A DNA stretch of 64,000 nucleotides from JBGQBN01 sp041494805. Its GTDB lineage: Bacteria > Acidobacteriota > Terriglobia > Terriglobales > Acidobacteriaceae. The notes under the pieces are model-generated. The model worked only from the letters and a program-made list of their open reading frames with translations. It had not been told where the DNA came from and searched no databases. The stretch's first letter is position 1; each line of letters starts with the position of its first letter. Location: NCBI GenBank assembly GCA_041494805.1, contig JBGQBN010000002.1, positions 62,001 to 126,000 of the forward strand, in the 5' to 3' direction. The position numbers were made by a program, and so were the translations under genes. This document shows, one piece after another, positions 51,651-60,081 of this stretch.

Positions 51651-52436
51651 GTGCCAGCTCGGACTCTCAATTCGCAAGCAAAGCCTCAAGACCTTCGAAT
51701 CATTCCTCTACCCCTGCCGGACGAGATCCAGCCCGGGGCCGATCTCGCACAGCTGCTCTTCGAAACGCTGAAGCAGCGCAAACTCAAGTTCATCAAAGGC
51801 GACATTCTGGTCGTGAAGCACAAAATCGTCTCCAAGGCGGAAGGCCAATTGGTGGACCTGCGGACCATCAAGCCATCCGCCGCGTCGCGCGCCTGGGCCC
51901 GCCGCTACCAACTCGACGCCCGTGTGACCGAATTGGCTTTGGCTCAGAGCAAGCGCGTCGTGCGTCGCAAACGAGGTGTGCTCATCACAGAAACCCGTCA
52001 CGGGCTGATCTGCGCCAATAGCGGTGTGGATGTTTCCAACATCGACGGCGGCCGCCACGCGCTGCTGCTGCCCCGGGATCCCGATCGTTCGGCCGCACAG
52101 CTTTACCGCCTGTTAAAAAAGCGCTTGAAACTTTCCGTCCCTGTCATCATCACAGATAGCTTCGGACGGCCATGGCGCGAAGGACTGACCGAGGTCGCCA
52201 TCGGCGTGGCTGGCATGAGGGCGCTGCACGACTACCGCGGGCGCCTTGATCCTCACGGTTATCCTTTGCGCGTCAGTATTGACGCGGTGGCCGACGAACT
52301 GGCTTGCGCTGCCGGCCTGGTATGCGGCAAGCTAGTTCGCACCCCGGCATGTATCATTCGAGGGTTCCGTTACCGGCCTGGTCCTGGACGTGCCCGTGAT
52401 CTGATTCGCCCGCGCGCCACTGACCTGTTTCGCTGA
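51651..52436 (+). CDS. cofE: F420-0:gamma-glutamyl ligase (CofE)
   Basis: A protein of 261 residues. The hallmark motifs are FIKGDILVVKHKIVSKAEG, RHGLICANSGVDVSNIDGG, IITDSFGRPWREGLTEVAIG and the C-terminal SIDAVADELACAAGLV. It adds gamma-linked glutamates to F420-0 using GTP. There is no C-terminal nitroreductase-like domain as in actinobacterial FbiB, so the dehydro-F420 reductase step, if PEP is the donor, must be elsewhere. The start is a GTG, 25 bases after cofC. Confidence 0.93.
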   Translation: MPARTLNSQAKPQDLRIIPLPLPDEIQPGADLAQLLFETLKQRKLKFIKGDILVVKHKIVSKAEGQLVDLRTIKPSAASRAWARRYQLDARVTELALAQSKRVVRRKRGVLITETRHGLICANSGVDVSNIDGGRHALLLPRDPDRSAAQLYRLLKKRLKLSVPVIITDSFGRPWREGLTEVAIGVAGMRALHDYRGRLDPHGYPLRVSIDAVADELACAAGLVCGKLVRTPACIIRGFRYRPGPGRARDLIRPRATDLFR

Positions 52437-52456
52437 GCTGGCTTCCAGGAGGATTT

Positions 52457-53689
52457 GTGGATCGAGTTCTAACGCCATCGGAACTGGAGGGCTTTCCTTC
52501 TCTGGAATGGTCTGACATCAGCTCGCGCATGTCACAACGGTCGCGCGCCGCCCTTGAGCAAGTGATGGAAACCCTGGATGGCAGCGTACTCACCCGCGAA
52601 CAATGCCTGCAGCTGGCGAACACCGAAGGCGATGACCTGCTGGGCCTGCTGGTTGCCGCCGATAGCTTGCGCCGGGAACTGGCGGGAAACCTCGTCACCT
52701 ACGTAGTCAATCGCAACATAAATTTCACCAATGTCTGTTTTGTCGGGTGCAAGTTCTGCGCCTTCAGCCGGGGTCCGCGCGAATCCGACACTTACTTTCT
52801 CACTCCGGAACAGGTTGGACACAAGGCGATTGAAGCCCGCAACCTCGGCGCCACCGAAGTTTGCATCCAGGGCGGCCTGCCTCACGGTTTGCCTCCCTTC
52901 TACTACCGCGACATTTTGCGCGCCGTGAAGCGGGCAGTGCCGGACATGCACATCCACGCCTTTTCCCCCATGGAGATCGTTTACGGTGTCGAACTCACAG
53001 GCATGCCGCTCGACGATTACTTGCGCATGTTGCGCGACAATGGTCTCGGTACCCTGCCCGGGACGGCGGCAGAAATCCTCGACGACGACGTCCGCCTAAT
53101 CCTCTCCCGCAACAAGCTGTCGACCGAACAGTGGAAGCAGGTCATTCGCACTGCGCACCGATGCGGTATCCGCAGCACTTCCACCCTGATGTATGGACAC
53201 GTGGAAACGCCCACCCACTGGGTCAATCAGCTTCAGCTTTTCCGGGAGATCCAGCAGGAGACTGGCGGCTTCACCGAGTTCGTGCCGCTCGGCTTCGTGC
53301 ACCAAAACACTTTGCTCTTTCATCAGGGAATTTCGCGGCCCGGCCCGACTCTCGCCGAACACCTGAAGATTCACGCCCTGGCGCGAATCATGCTGGCGGG
53401 AGCCATCAACAATATTCAGGTTTCGTGGGTAAAGCTGAACCGCCGTCTATCGCAGTTGTGCCTGCATGCCGGCGCCAATGACTACGGTGGTACGCTGATG
53501 GAAGAAAATATCTCGCGCGAAGCCGGAGCCACCGCTGGCCAGTACACCAGTCCCGAAGATTTTCAGTCGCTGATTCTCGAAGCCGGCCGCATCCCGGCTG
53601 AGCGCAACACTCCCTACACGCGCATCAACCTCAAGCTGCAACCCGAGGAATTCACCTCCGAGCAGGCGCTGGAACCGGAGTTCGCATAA
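52457..53689 (+). CDS. cofH: FO synthase subunit 2 (CofH, radical SAM)
   Basis: A protein of 410 residues. The radical-SAM site is NINFTNVCFVGCKFCAFSRG (C-x3-C-x2-C), followed by ATEVCIQGGLPHGLPPFYY, HIHAFSPMEIVYG, LPGTAAEILDD, RSTSTLMYGHVETP and GANDYGGTLMEENISREAGA, all typical of CofH. It generates the radical that couples the tyrosine-derived part in FO synthesis. A strong AGGAGG precedes the GTG start, showing independent ribosome loading inside the operon. Confidence 0.93.
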   Translation: MDRVLTPSELEGFPSLEWSDISSRMSQRSRAALEQVMETLDGSVLTREQCLQLANTEGDDLLGLLVAADSLRRELAGNLVTYVVNRNINFTNVCFVGCKFCAFSRGPRESDTYFLTPEQVGHKAIEARNLGATEVCIQGGLPHGLPPFYYRDILRAVKRAVPDMHIHAFSPMEIVYGVELTGMPLDDYLRMLRDNGLGTLPGTAAEILDDDVRLILSRNKLSTEQWKQVIRTAHRCGIRSTSTLMYGHVETPTHWVNQLQLFREIQQETGGFTEFVPLGFVHQNTLLFHQGISRPGPTLAEHLKIHALARIMLAGAINNIQVSWVKLNRRLSQLCLHAGANDYGGTLMEENISREAGATAGQYTSPEDFQSLILEAGRIPAERNTPYTRINLKLQPEEFTSEQALEPEFA

Positions 53690-53691
53690 CT

Positions 53692-54378
53692 ATGACCCGT
53701 ATTATCGCGGTCCTCGGAGGTACCGGCCCGGAGGGCTTTGGCCTGGCCCTGCGTTGGGCACAGGCCGGCGAAACCGTCATCATCGGATCTCGCGACGCCA
53801 AACGCGCACAAGACGCAGCGGCCAGGATCAAGGCAAAAAGTGGGGACGCACAGATATCCGGCCAGGAGAACGCCGCTGCCTGCGCCGCCGCAGACCTGCT
53901 GGTACTAACTGTCCCTTTTGAAGGTCACGCCACGTTGCTGAAGCAACTCAAACCAGCAATTCGTACCGGCAGCATTGTGATTGATGCCACGGTCCCGTTG
54001 GCTGCCAGCGTGGGCGGTCGGGCCACTCGCACGCTCGGCGTCTGGCAGGGCTCTGCCGCACAACAAACCGCCGAACTCGTGCCTCCAGGGGTTTCGGTGG
54101 TGGCTGCGTTCCAGAATGTTTCAGCCGAACTGCTGAACTCTGACGGTCCTGTGGACTGTGATGTGATTGTCTGCGGTGATGATGCCAAGGCGGGTCAGCA
54201 AGTCCGCGCGCTGGCCGCAAAGATTCCCGGCGTGCGCGCCATCGACGGCGGCAAGCTGGAGAACGCTCGAATTCTGGAGCAGATTACAGCGTTGCTGATC
54301 GGCCTGAACATCCGGCACAAGGGCCACTCCGGAATGCGCATTACGGGCCTGCCCGCTGCATCATACGAAGGTTCGTAG
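53692..54378 (+). CDS. npdG: NADPH:F420 oxidoreductase (NpdG/Fno-like)
   Basis: A protein of 228 residues. The NADP Rossmann motif is IIAVLGGTGPEGFGLALRWA, with GSRDAKRA just after for NADPH phosphate binding; LLVLTVPFEGHATLL and IVIDATVPLA follow, and the F420-facing region has VVAAFQNVSAELL. This is the NpdG/Fno family, moving hydride between NADPH and F420. It begins two bases after the cofH stop, so reduced F420 supply is co-expressed with synthesis. A fungal-type ferric reductase domain is absent, as expected for Fno. Confidence 0.9.
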   Translation: MTRIIAVLGGTGPEGFGLALRWAQAGETVIIGSRDAKRAQDAAARIKAKSGDAQISGQENAAACAAADLLVLTVPFEGHATLLKQLKPAIRTGSIVIDATVPLAASVGGRATRTLGVWQGSAAQQTAELVPPGVSVVAAFQNVSAELLNSDGPVDCDVIVCGDDAKAGQQVRALAAKIPGVRAIDGGKLENARILEQITALLIGLNIRHKGHSGMRITGLPAASYEGS

Positions 54379-54379
54379 C

Positions 54380-54417
54380 GCCGGCGTCTCGCCGGCTGTG
54401 GCGGGGCATCTTGCCCC
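54380..54417. repeat. paired GC-rich hairpin repeat
   Basis: Immediately after npdG: GCCGGCG-tct-CGCCGGC (54380-54396) and GGGGC-atctt-GCCCC (54403-54417). No T tract follows, so it is probably a dispersed palindromic element that may still stabilise or punctuate the transcript before the ABC-transporter genes. Confidence 0.5.
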
Positions 54418-54446
54418 CCACCCAAATACCGCCAGGAACGAATGCA

Positions 54447-55229
54447 ATGCAACCCTCGCCCGACGATCGGCCGGCCATCGAGTTCCGTAACCTCTCCTAT
54501 CGCCTCGATAGCGGACTCGCGCTCCTGCACGACTTGAATCTGAACGTCCAGCGTGGAGAAACCCTCGTTCTCCTCGGCCGCAGCGGCTCCGGCAAAACCA
54601 CGACGCTCAAACTGATCAATCATCTGCTGACTCCAAGCGGCGGTGAACTGCGAGTGGACGGCCGCTCCACCCGCGAGTGGGACGTCATCCGCCTGCGCCG
54701 CGGAATCGGTTACGTAATTCAGGACGTTGGCCTGTTCCCCCATTTCACCGTGGCACGCAACATCGGGCTGGTCCCGCATATCGAGGATTGGCCCGCCGAC
54801 AGGATCAGGCAACGCGTTCAGGAGCTGCTGCAACTGGTGGGGCTCGACCCGCAGCTCTGCAAACGTTACCCGCGCGAACTCTCCGGCGGACAGCGCCAGC
54901 GAGTCGGAGTAGCTCGCGCCCTGGCCGCCGACCCGCCCATTCTGTTGATGGACGAACCCTTCGGCGCTCTCGACCCCATCACCCGTGCCGAGCTTCAGCG
55001 CGAATTCCTGGCCCTGCAACAGCGCCTGCAAAAAACCGTCGTCTTTGTCACTCATGATCTGCGTGAAGCCCTGCTGCTTGGCACTCGCATCGCGCTAATG
55101 GAGGCGGGTCGCCTGGTCACGGTGTTAACCCCCGAAGAATTCGTGAATTCCACAGAACCCCTGGTCGCCGCCTACGTGGACGCCTTCGGTACGGACTTCT
55201 CCGCAAGCGGCAAGCGAGGCCAATCATGA
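54447..55229 (+). CDS. osmoprotectant/glycine-betaine-type ABC transporter ATP-binding protein
   Basis: A protein of 260 residues. Walker A is LLGRSGSGKTTTLK, the Q-loop GYVIQDVGLFPHFTVARNI, the signature LSGGQRQRVGVARAL and Walker B ILLMDEPFGALDPITR, with the VFVTHDLREALLLG switch His. The FPH-x-TVARNI loop and the downstream gene set identify the OpuCA/ProV branch. There is no CBS tandem at the C-terminus, unlike many OpuCA proteins, so osmotic sensing may be absent. The ATG at 54447 is preferred over the open upstream frame. It overlaps the permease by ATGA. Confidence 0.85.
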   Translation: MQPSPDDRPAIEFRNLSYRLDSGLALLHDLNLNVQRGETLVLLGRSGSGKTTTLKLINHLLTPSGGELRVDGRSTREWDVIRLRRGIGYVIQDVGLFPHFTVARNIGLVPHIEDWPADRIRQRVQELLQLVGLDPQLCKRYPRELSGGQRQRVGVARALAADPPILLMDEPFGALDPITRAELQREFLALQQRLQKTVVFVTHDLREALLLGTRIALMEAGRLVTVLTPEEFVNSTEPLVAAYVDAFGTDFSASGKRGQS

Positions 55230-55858
55230 ACGTCTTGCAATTCATGCTGCAGAACCACGCTGAAGTGTTGGAACGCACTCTCAAGCACCTGTGGCTAGTG
55301 GGCGTTTCGACGTTCCTTGCCGTGCTGGTCGGAATTCCGCTCGGCATCTTAATCACACGCTGGCCGGTGCTGAATAAGCCCGTGCTCGGCGGCGCAAACA
55401 TCATCCAGACCATTCCCAGCCTCGCTCTTTTCGGCTTCCTGCTGCCGGCACCCTGGATTGGAGCCCGCGCTGATCGCCTTGCCATCCTCGCTCTCACCCT
55501 CTATGCGCTGCTGCCGCTGATCCGCAACACGTACACCGGCATAAAAGGTGTGGACCGCGCAGTAGTTGAAGCCGGACGCGGCATGGGCATGACCGACCGC
55601 CAACTCCTGTGGCAGGTAGAACTGCCCCTCGCGCTAGGTGTGATCATCGCCGGCGTGCGTGTGGCAACCGTCATCTCGGTGGGCGTGGCGACGATTGCCG
55701 CCGCCATTGGCGCCGGCGGCTTGGGCCAATACATTCTTAGTGGACTCTCCATGGTCAACAACCAGGTCATCCTGGCCGGTGCCATTCCCGCTGCAGTGCT
55801 GGCCATTATGGCCGACGTGAGCCTGGGGTGGCTGGAGAAGCGCTTGAGCGCCCACTGA
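55226..55858 (+). CDS. osmoprotectant-type ABC transporter permease
   Basis: A protein of 210 residues with about five to six membrane helices and the EAA-type loop VVEAGRGMGMTDRQLLWQVELP. LVGVSTFLAVLVGIPLGILI and GGANIIQTIPSLALFGFLLP are typical of OpuCB/ProW-like permeases. Only one permease gene is present, so it should act as a homodimer. Its ATG overlaps the ATPase stop. Confidence 0.88.
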   Translation: MNVLQFMLQNHAEVLERTLKHLWLVGVSTFLAVLVGIPLGILITRWPVLNKPVLGGANIIQTIPSLALFGFLLPAPWIGARADRLAILALTLYALLPLIRNTYTGIKGVDRAVVEAGRGMGMTDRQLLWQVELPLALGVIIAGVRVATVISVGVATIAAAIGAGGLGQYILSGLSMVNNQVILAGAIPAAVLAIMADVSLGWLEKRLSAH

Positions 55859-55896
55859 GAACCGAGAACCAGGAACTAAGAACTGATTGTTTCAAC

Positions 55897-56817
55897 ATGA
55901 CTTCCATTGCCCCGAAACAGAATCCTTCCAGAGGCACCGCGACAATTGCCTGGCTCTCGGTTTTCTTTTGCGCTGCGTTGGCAGTCTCCTGCGGCCCCTC
56001 CCGCGAGAACCGCATCGTAGTCGGTTCCAAAAACTTCACCGAGCAGCTCATCCTCGGCGAAATCATCGCTCAGCAAATCGAGGCCAAGACGCATCTGCCA
56101 GTCGAGCGCCGTTTCTATCTCGCCGGCAGTTACATCTGCCATCAAGCGATCCTCGGTGGACGCATCGACATTTATCCCGAATACACCGGCACCGCGCTCA
56201 CTGCCATCCTGAAAGAGAACCCACAAGGCAGCCGCGAAGAGGTTTACAACCAGGTCAAAACCGAATATGCGAAGCGCTTCAACCTCGCCGTGGGCTCGAC
56301 TTTTGGCTTCAACGACACCTTTGCCATCGAGATCCGCGGACAAGACGCTCGCCGCCTCGGCCTGAAGACCATTTCGCAGGCCGCAGCCTACACACCCCAA
56401 TGGCGCGCCGGCTTCGGCTACGAATTTATGGAGCGCCCCGACGGCTATAAAGGACTGGCGGCAACCTACGGACTGCGCTTCGCCGAGTCCCCGAGAATCA
56501 TGGACCTGGGCCTGCTCACTCGCGCCCTGAAAGACAAGCAAGTGGACCTGGCTGCGGGTAACACCACCGACGGCTTGATTCCGGCGTTTGACCTGTTTGT
56601 ACTGGAAGACGACCGCCACTATTTTCCGCCGTACGAAGCCGTACCGATCATCCGCCAGGAGACATTGCAACAGCATCCAGAAGTAGAGCAGGCGCTTAAT
56701 GAGCTCGCCGGCAAAATATCCGACGACGATATGCGCCGGCTCAACTACTCCGTGGACGGTCAGCACCGCGACGTCAAAGAAGTCGTCCGAGAGTTCCTGA
56801 ATAAGAAAAAGCTGTAG
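55897..56817 (+). CDS. osmoprotectant-type ABC transporter substrate-binding lipoprotein
   Basis: A protein of 306 residues. The N-terminus ends in a lipobox (LAVSCG, Cys near residue 29), so it is a lipoprotein. The mature protein starts IVVGSKNFTEQLILGEIIAQ, the signature of OpuBC/OpuCC/ProX-type binding proteins, with DIYPEYTGTALTAIL, TFGFNDTFAIEI and DLAAGNTTDGLIPAFDL. Quaternary amines such as choline or betaine are the usual ligands, but the ligand here is unproven. The ATG at 55897 is the first with a signal peptide. It is 38 bases after the permease. Confidence 0.88.
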   Translation: MTSIAPKQNPSRGTATIAWLSVFFCAALAVSCGPSRENRIVVGSKNFTEQLILGEIIAQQIEAKTHLPVERRFYLAGSYICHQAILGGRIDIYPEYTGTALTAILKENPQGSREEVYNQVKTEYAKRFNLAVGSTFGFNDTFAIEIRGQDARRLGLKTISQAAAYTPQWRAGFGYEFMERPDGYKGLAATYGLRFAESPRIMDLGLLTRALKDKQVDLAAGNTTDGLIPAFDLFVLEDDRHYFPPYEAVPIIRQETLQQHPEVEQALNELAGKISDDDMRRLNYSVDGQHRDVKEVVREFLNKKKL

Positions 56818-56856
56818 AGAAACTTGCCCTGAGGACTGACGTCCATTTTCAGCCTG

Positions 56857-56875
56857 CCCTGAGCGAAGCGCAGGG
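56857..56875. repeat. small inverted repeat
   Basis: CCCTG-agcgaagcg-CAGGG, within the 72-base gap between convergent genes. It resembles widely scattered short elements in GC-rich genomes and could weakly terminate transcription. Confidence 0.35.
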
Positions 56876-56889
56876 ACCGACGACTCCAT

Positions 56890-59346
56890 TCACATCAGCC
56901 AAACTGCATCCACATCCACAATCACCTGCGTGCGCGGAATCTTCTGCTGTGCCGCATAGGCAAGCATCAATCTAAGCAGCGCATTCAGCTTTTCCCGGCT
57001 CGGCGACTTCAAAACAAAGTGATAACGGTAATCCCGCTTCAAGCGTACGATCGGCGCTGCTGCCGGGCCCAGCACGCGAATCCCCTCGTGCCGTGTCTTC
57101 TCCAGCCATTTTCCCAGAATGCCCGACCACCGCAGCGCCTCATCCAGCTTATCGCTACGCACCAGCACGTTGGCCAGCGCGCTGTAAGGCGGATAATGCA
57201 TCCAGCTGCGGAAGCGCAACTCCTTCTCGTAGAACCCAACGAAGTCATGCTGCGCCGCATACTGTACTGCGTAGTGATCGGGGAAGTAAGTCTGCAAGAC
57301 CACCTTCCCCGGCGTCTGCCCGCGCCCCGCACGTCCCGCCACCTGGGTCAACAACTGAAAGGTGCGTTCCGCCGCCCGAAAGTCGGGAAAACCTAAAGCC
57401 ATGTCCGCCCCGACCACTCCCACCAGCGTGACCCCATGGATGTCGTGCCCCTTGGCGATCATCTGCGTGCCCACCAGCAGGTCGAGCTCTCCTTCATCGA
57501 GTGCATTCAGGGCTCGCTCGAAATCCTCGCGCCCGCGCACCGTGTCGCGATCCAACCGGCTGATGCGCGCTTGCGGAAACATTCCGTGTAGTAACTCCTC
57601 CAGCTTCTCCGACCCAGTGCCGAGGAAATACACGTACTCGCTGCCGCAATGCACGCACGCTTTCGGCACCGGTGCCACATAGCCGCAGTAGTGACACTCC
57701 ATGCGATGTGAGCGCTTATGGTGCGTAAGCGCAATGGCGCAGTTCTTGCACTCCAGGGTCTTGCCGCAGGCGCGGCACAGCACTACGGGTGAATATCCGC
57801 GGCGATTAAGCAGCACCATCACCTGCTCTCTGCGCTCCAGCCGCTCTTTAATTTCTTCTGCCAGCTTGCGCGAGATGACTTGCTCGTGCCCGGTTTCCTG
57901 AAACTCCTGCCGCATGTCGATGATCTCGACCTCGGGCAGCGGCCTCTGCTCCACCCGGTCGGGCAACTCCAGCAGCGTGTACTTATTTCTCTTCGCGTTG
58001 AAATACGATTCCAGCGACGGCGTCGCCGACCCCAGCACCACAACCGCATTCGCCATCTTGGCCCGCACCACCGCCACATCGCGCGCGTGATATCGCGGCG
58101 TTTCCTCCTGCTTGTAGGACGAATCCTGTTCCTCATCCACGATGATGAGCGCCAGGTCCGATAGGGGAGCGAATATCGCGGAGCGCGTCCCCACCACGAT
58201 GCGAGCCTCTCCGCCCTTGATCCGGTGCCACTGCTCCGCACGTTCCTTGTCGGAAAGCCCCGAGTGCAGGATGGCGACTTCGTCTCCGAAGACTTGATGC
58301 AAATCCGCCGCGACGGCAGGAGTCAATCCAATCTCCGGGACGAGCAGAATTGCCGAGCGTCCCGCCTCAAGTACAGACCTCATTCCCGCCAAATAAACCG
58401 CAGTCTTCCCTGACCCCGTAACGCCATGCAGTAAAATGCCCGCGAACCTGCGGGCAGCAACGGTCTGCTGAATGCTTGTAAGCGCTTCCTGCTGCGCCCG
58501 GTTGAATTGGAAGTCGAACGGTGAAGGCCGGGCCTTCAGCGCAGACATGGCGAAATCGGCGGGCTCCTCCGTGATCTCAACCAATCCACGTTTTATGAGT
58601 GTGCTTAGCGTCGTACGGGGAACTTCCAGTGCCCGCAAGGCGTCCACGGAGACTCTTCCACCTGAAGCTGCCAACGTTTCAATCAGCGTTCGCTGGTTGG
58701 CATTGAGCTTGCCCTCCGAGGTCTTCAGATTCGCCATTCTGACAGTCCGGGCGGCCTCCTGCGCGTTGGATAAGTCTTCTCGCACAATCCATTTCTTGTG
58801 AGTCATTCCGGCAAGCAGCGATTTAGACGCGCGAGTCGCCGCGCACAGAGTCTCTTCCTTCACCATCTCCCGTTCGGCCAAATAGTCGAGCACCCGAAAT
58901 TCCGCCAGTTGCTCTTCCGGAGTTTTTCGTGAACGCGCCGACGATCCGGACATTCCCGCGAGATGCAGCGCCATCTGCCCATCTTGCGTGATGCGATAGT
59001 CGATTGCGCGCTTGAACTCCGCACCAAGCGGCAGCATGGTGCGGAAGACCTCGCCCAGCGGCGCGAGGTAGTAGTCAGCGATCCACTTGCCCAGGCCCAG
59101 AAGCTGACCGTCAAGCACAGGCGCGAGGTCGAGCACGCTGAGGAGATTCTTGGTTTGAACGTCTTTGTCTTTGTTTTTAGCTCGAGGTTTTTGGTCGTGC
59201 AGCTCTACAACAATGCCGGACATGCGCCGCTGCCGGAATGGAACCAGCACACGTCCACCAACCACAGGCTGCATTCCGTCTGGAATGCTGTAGGTGAAGA
59301 CAGCGTCCAGCGGCACCGGCAGGGCTACGTCGCAGAATTCGGGCAT
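56890..59346 (-). CDS. priA: primosomal protein N' (PriA helicase)
   Basis: A protein of 818 residues that reloads the replicative helicase at stalled forks. The 3'-end-binding N-domain starts CDVALPVPLDAVFTYSIPDG. Helicase motifs are LLHGVTGSGKTAVYL, LIIVDEEQDSSYKQEETPRYHARD, VVLGSATPSLES and the C-terminal TQMIAKGHDIHGVTLVG and QVAGRAGRG. The zinc domain has the expected cysteine set: CRACGKTLECKNC, then CHYCGY and CVHCGSEY. Length and order are normal. It stands alone, convergent with the transporter genes. Confidence 0.95.
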   Translation of the reverse strand: MPEFCDVALPVPLDAVFTYSIPDGMQPVVGGRVLVPFRQRRMSGIVVELHDQKPRAKNKDKDVQTKNLLSVLDLAPVLDGQLLGLGKWIADYYLAPLGEVFRTMLPLGAEFKRAIDYRITQDGQMALHLAGMSGSSARSRKTPEEQLAEFRVLDYLAEREMVKEETLCAATRASKSLLAGMTHKKWIVREDLSNAQEAARTVRMANLKTSEGKLNANQRTLIETLAASGGRVSVDALRALEVPRTTLSTLIKRGLVEITEEPADFAMSALKARPSPFDFQFNRAQQEALTSIQQTVAARRFAGILLHGVTGSGKTAVYLAGMRSVLEAGRSAILLVPEIGLTPAVAADLHQVFGDEVAILHSGLSDKERAEQWHRIKGGEARIVVGTRSAIFAPLSDLALIIVDEEQDSSYKQEETPRYHARDVAVVRAKMANAVVVLGSATPSLESYFNAKRNKYTLLELPDRVEQRPLPEVEIIDMRQEFQETGHEQVISRKLAEEIKERLERREQVMVLLNRRGYSPVVLCRACGKTLECKNCAIALTHHKRSHRMECHYCGYVAPVPKACVHCGSEYVYFLGTGSEKLEELLHGMFPQARISRLDRDTVRGREDFERALNALDEGELDLLVGTQMIAKGHDIHGVTLVGVVGADMALGFPDFRAAERTFQLLTQVAGRAGRGQTPGKVVLQTYFPDHYAVQYAAQHDFVGFYEKELRFRSWMHYPPYSALANVLVRSDKLDEALRWSGILGKWLEKTRHEGIRVLGPAAAPIVRLKRDYRYHFVLKSPSREKLNALLRLMLAYAAQQKIPRTQVIVDVDAVWLM

Positions 59347-59545
59347 GTCAGGTCGTAAGGTCGCACCGGGGGTTCCTTCGGCTTCGCTCAGGACGTGAAC
59401 CGCCGGCTCAGAGGCATCGTACCATCTGGCAATGAGAAGTCTTCCACGTGGAACATGTTGAAGAAGTGCGGCGATTACAAACTCAAGGCCGACGGCAAAC
59501 GAGGCAAACGTTCCGGCGTGGGCCGGCGCCCAACCATGTTTTTGC

Positions 59546-59714
59546 TATACTACTGGTAGATGTACAGGTCGCCCGAACCTGAATTAGTGGCTCGCTCGGG
59601 CACGCCTAAGATCGCGATCAGGGCCGCGAGAGAGCCGGACAACGGACTGCTGAATCGGAAGATGTAGCTTCAAGAGAATCACTCTTGAATCTTCCGACAG
59701 CGGTTTTTGTTTTG
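59546..59714 (+). ncRNA. candidate structured RNA/leader with terminator-like end
   Basis: A TATACT -10-like box (59546-59551) without a clear -35 is followed by about 150 bases that can pair: GCCCGA/TCGGGC and TCGCG/CGCGA, and finally a strong composite hairpin (59656-59696) with outer stem CGGAAGAT/ATCTTCCG, inner stem TTCAAGAG/CTCTTGAA and a one-sided GTAGC bulge. A T-rich run follows at 59704-59714. It could be a small RNA or an attenuating leader for the gene just downstream. The gap from priA (59347) to this point shows nothing else. Confidence 0.4.
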
Positions 59715-59750
59715 TGCGAAGGATCTTGAAATCAAAGGAAGGACCAACAT

Positions 59751-60081
59751 ATGTCTCCTGACACTCCACTCCATAGACCCGCTGAGTTGCCAAGAAGAAC
59801 TCTTGAGGATTCTCAGCAGTGAGAAGCCGATCCCGAATAAGTTATTTACTCAGCTCCGAGACTCCGAGGACACTCTTCCCGAGGCCATATGCGCCCAGTA
59901 CGGCCTTCCACGCTTGAGCACCTACTCACAGCTACTTCGTGCCATTAGCTATGGCATCCGCGCCCGTGAGGAACAGGAAGCGGTTGAGAGGCGAAGGCGG
60001 AGGAGGGAAGGAATCAACGGACAGGCGCGGACAAACCCGATTCCTGAAAGAAGGAAAGGAAGGAGCATTAACAATGGATGA
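59751..60081 (+). CDS. small hypothetical gene, possibly frameshifted
   Basis: A strong ribosome site (AAGGAAGGA) precedes an ATG at 59751, but that frame stops after 23 codons at 59820-59822. The frame one base later is open to 60081 and reads like a helical protein (PLSCQEELLRILSSEKPIPN, PRLSTYSQLLRAISYGIRA), ending in a very Arg-rich tail. Either a +1 frameshift, programmed or a mutation, joins the two, or the real start is a non-ATG codon without a good ribosome site. The 3' end overlaps the next gene by eight bases. I do not recognise a family; antitoxin to the next protein is a guess. Confidence 0.35.

Noticed and set aside
59546..59714. Retron-type ncRNA
   Set aside because: Although structured, no reverse transcriptase gene is nearby, and the inverted-repeat layout of msr-msd is not evident.
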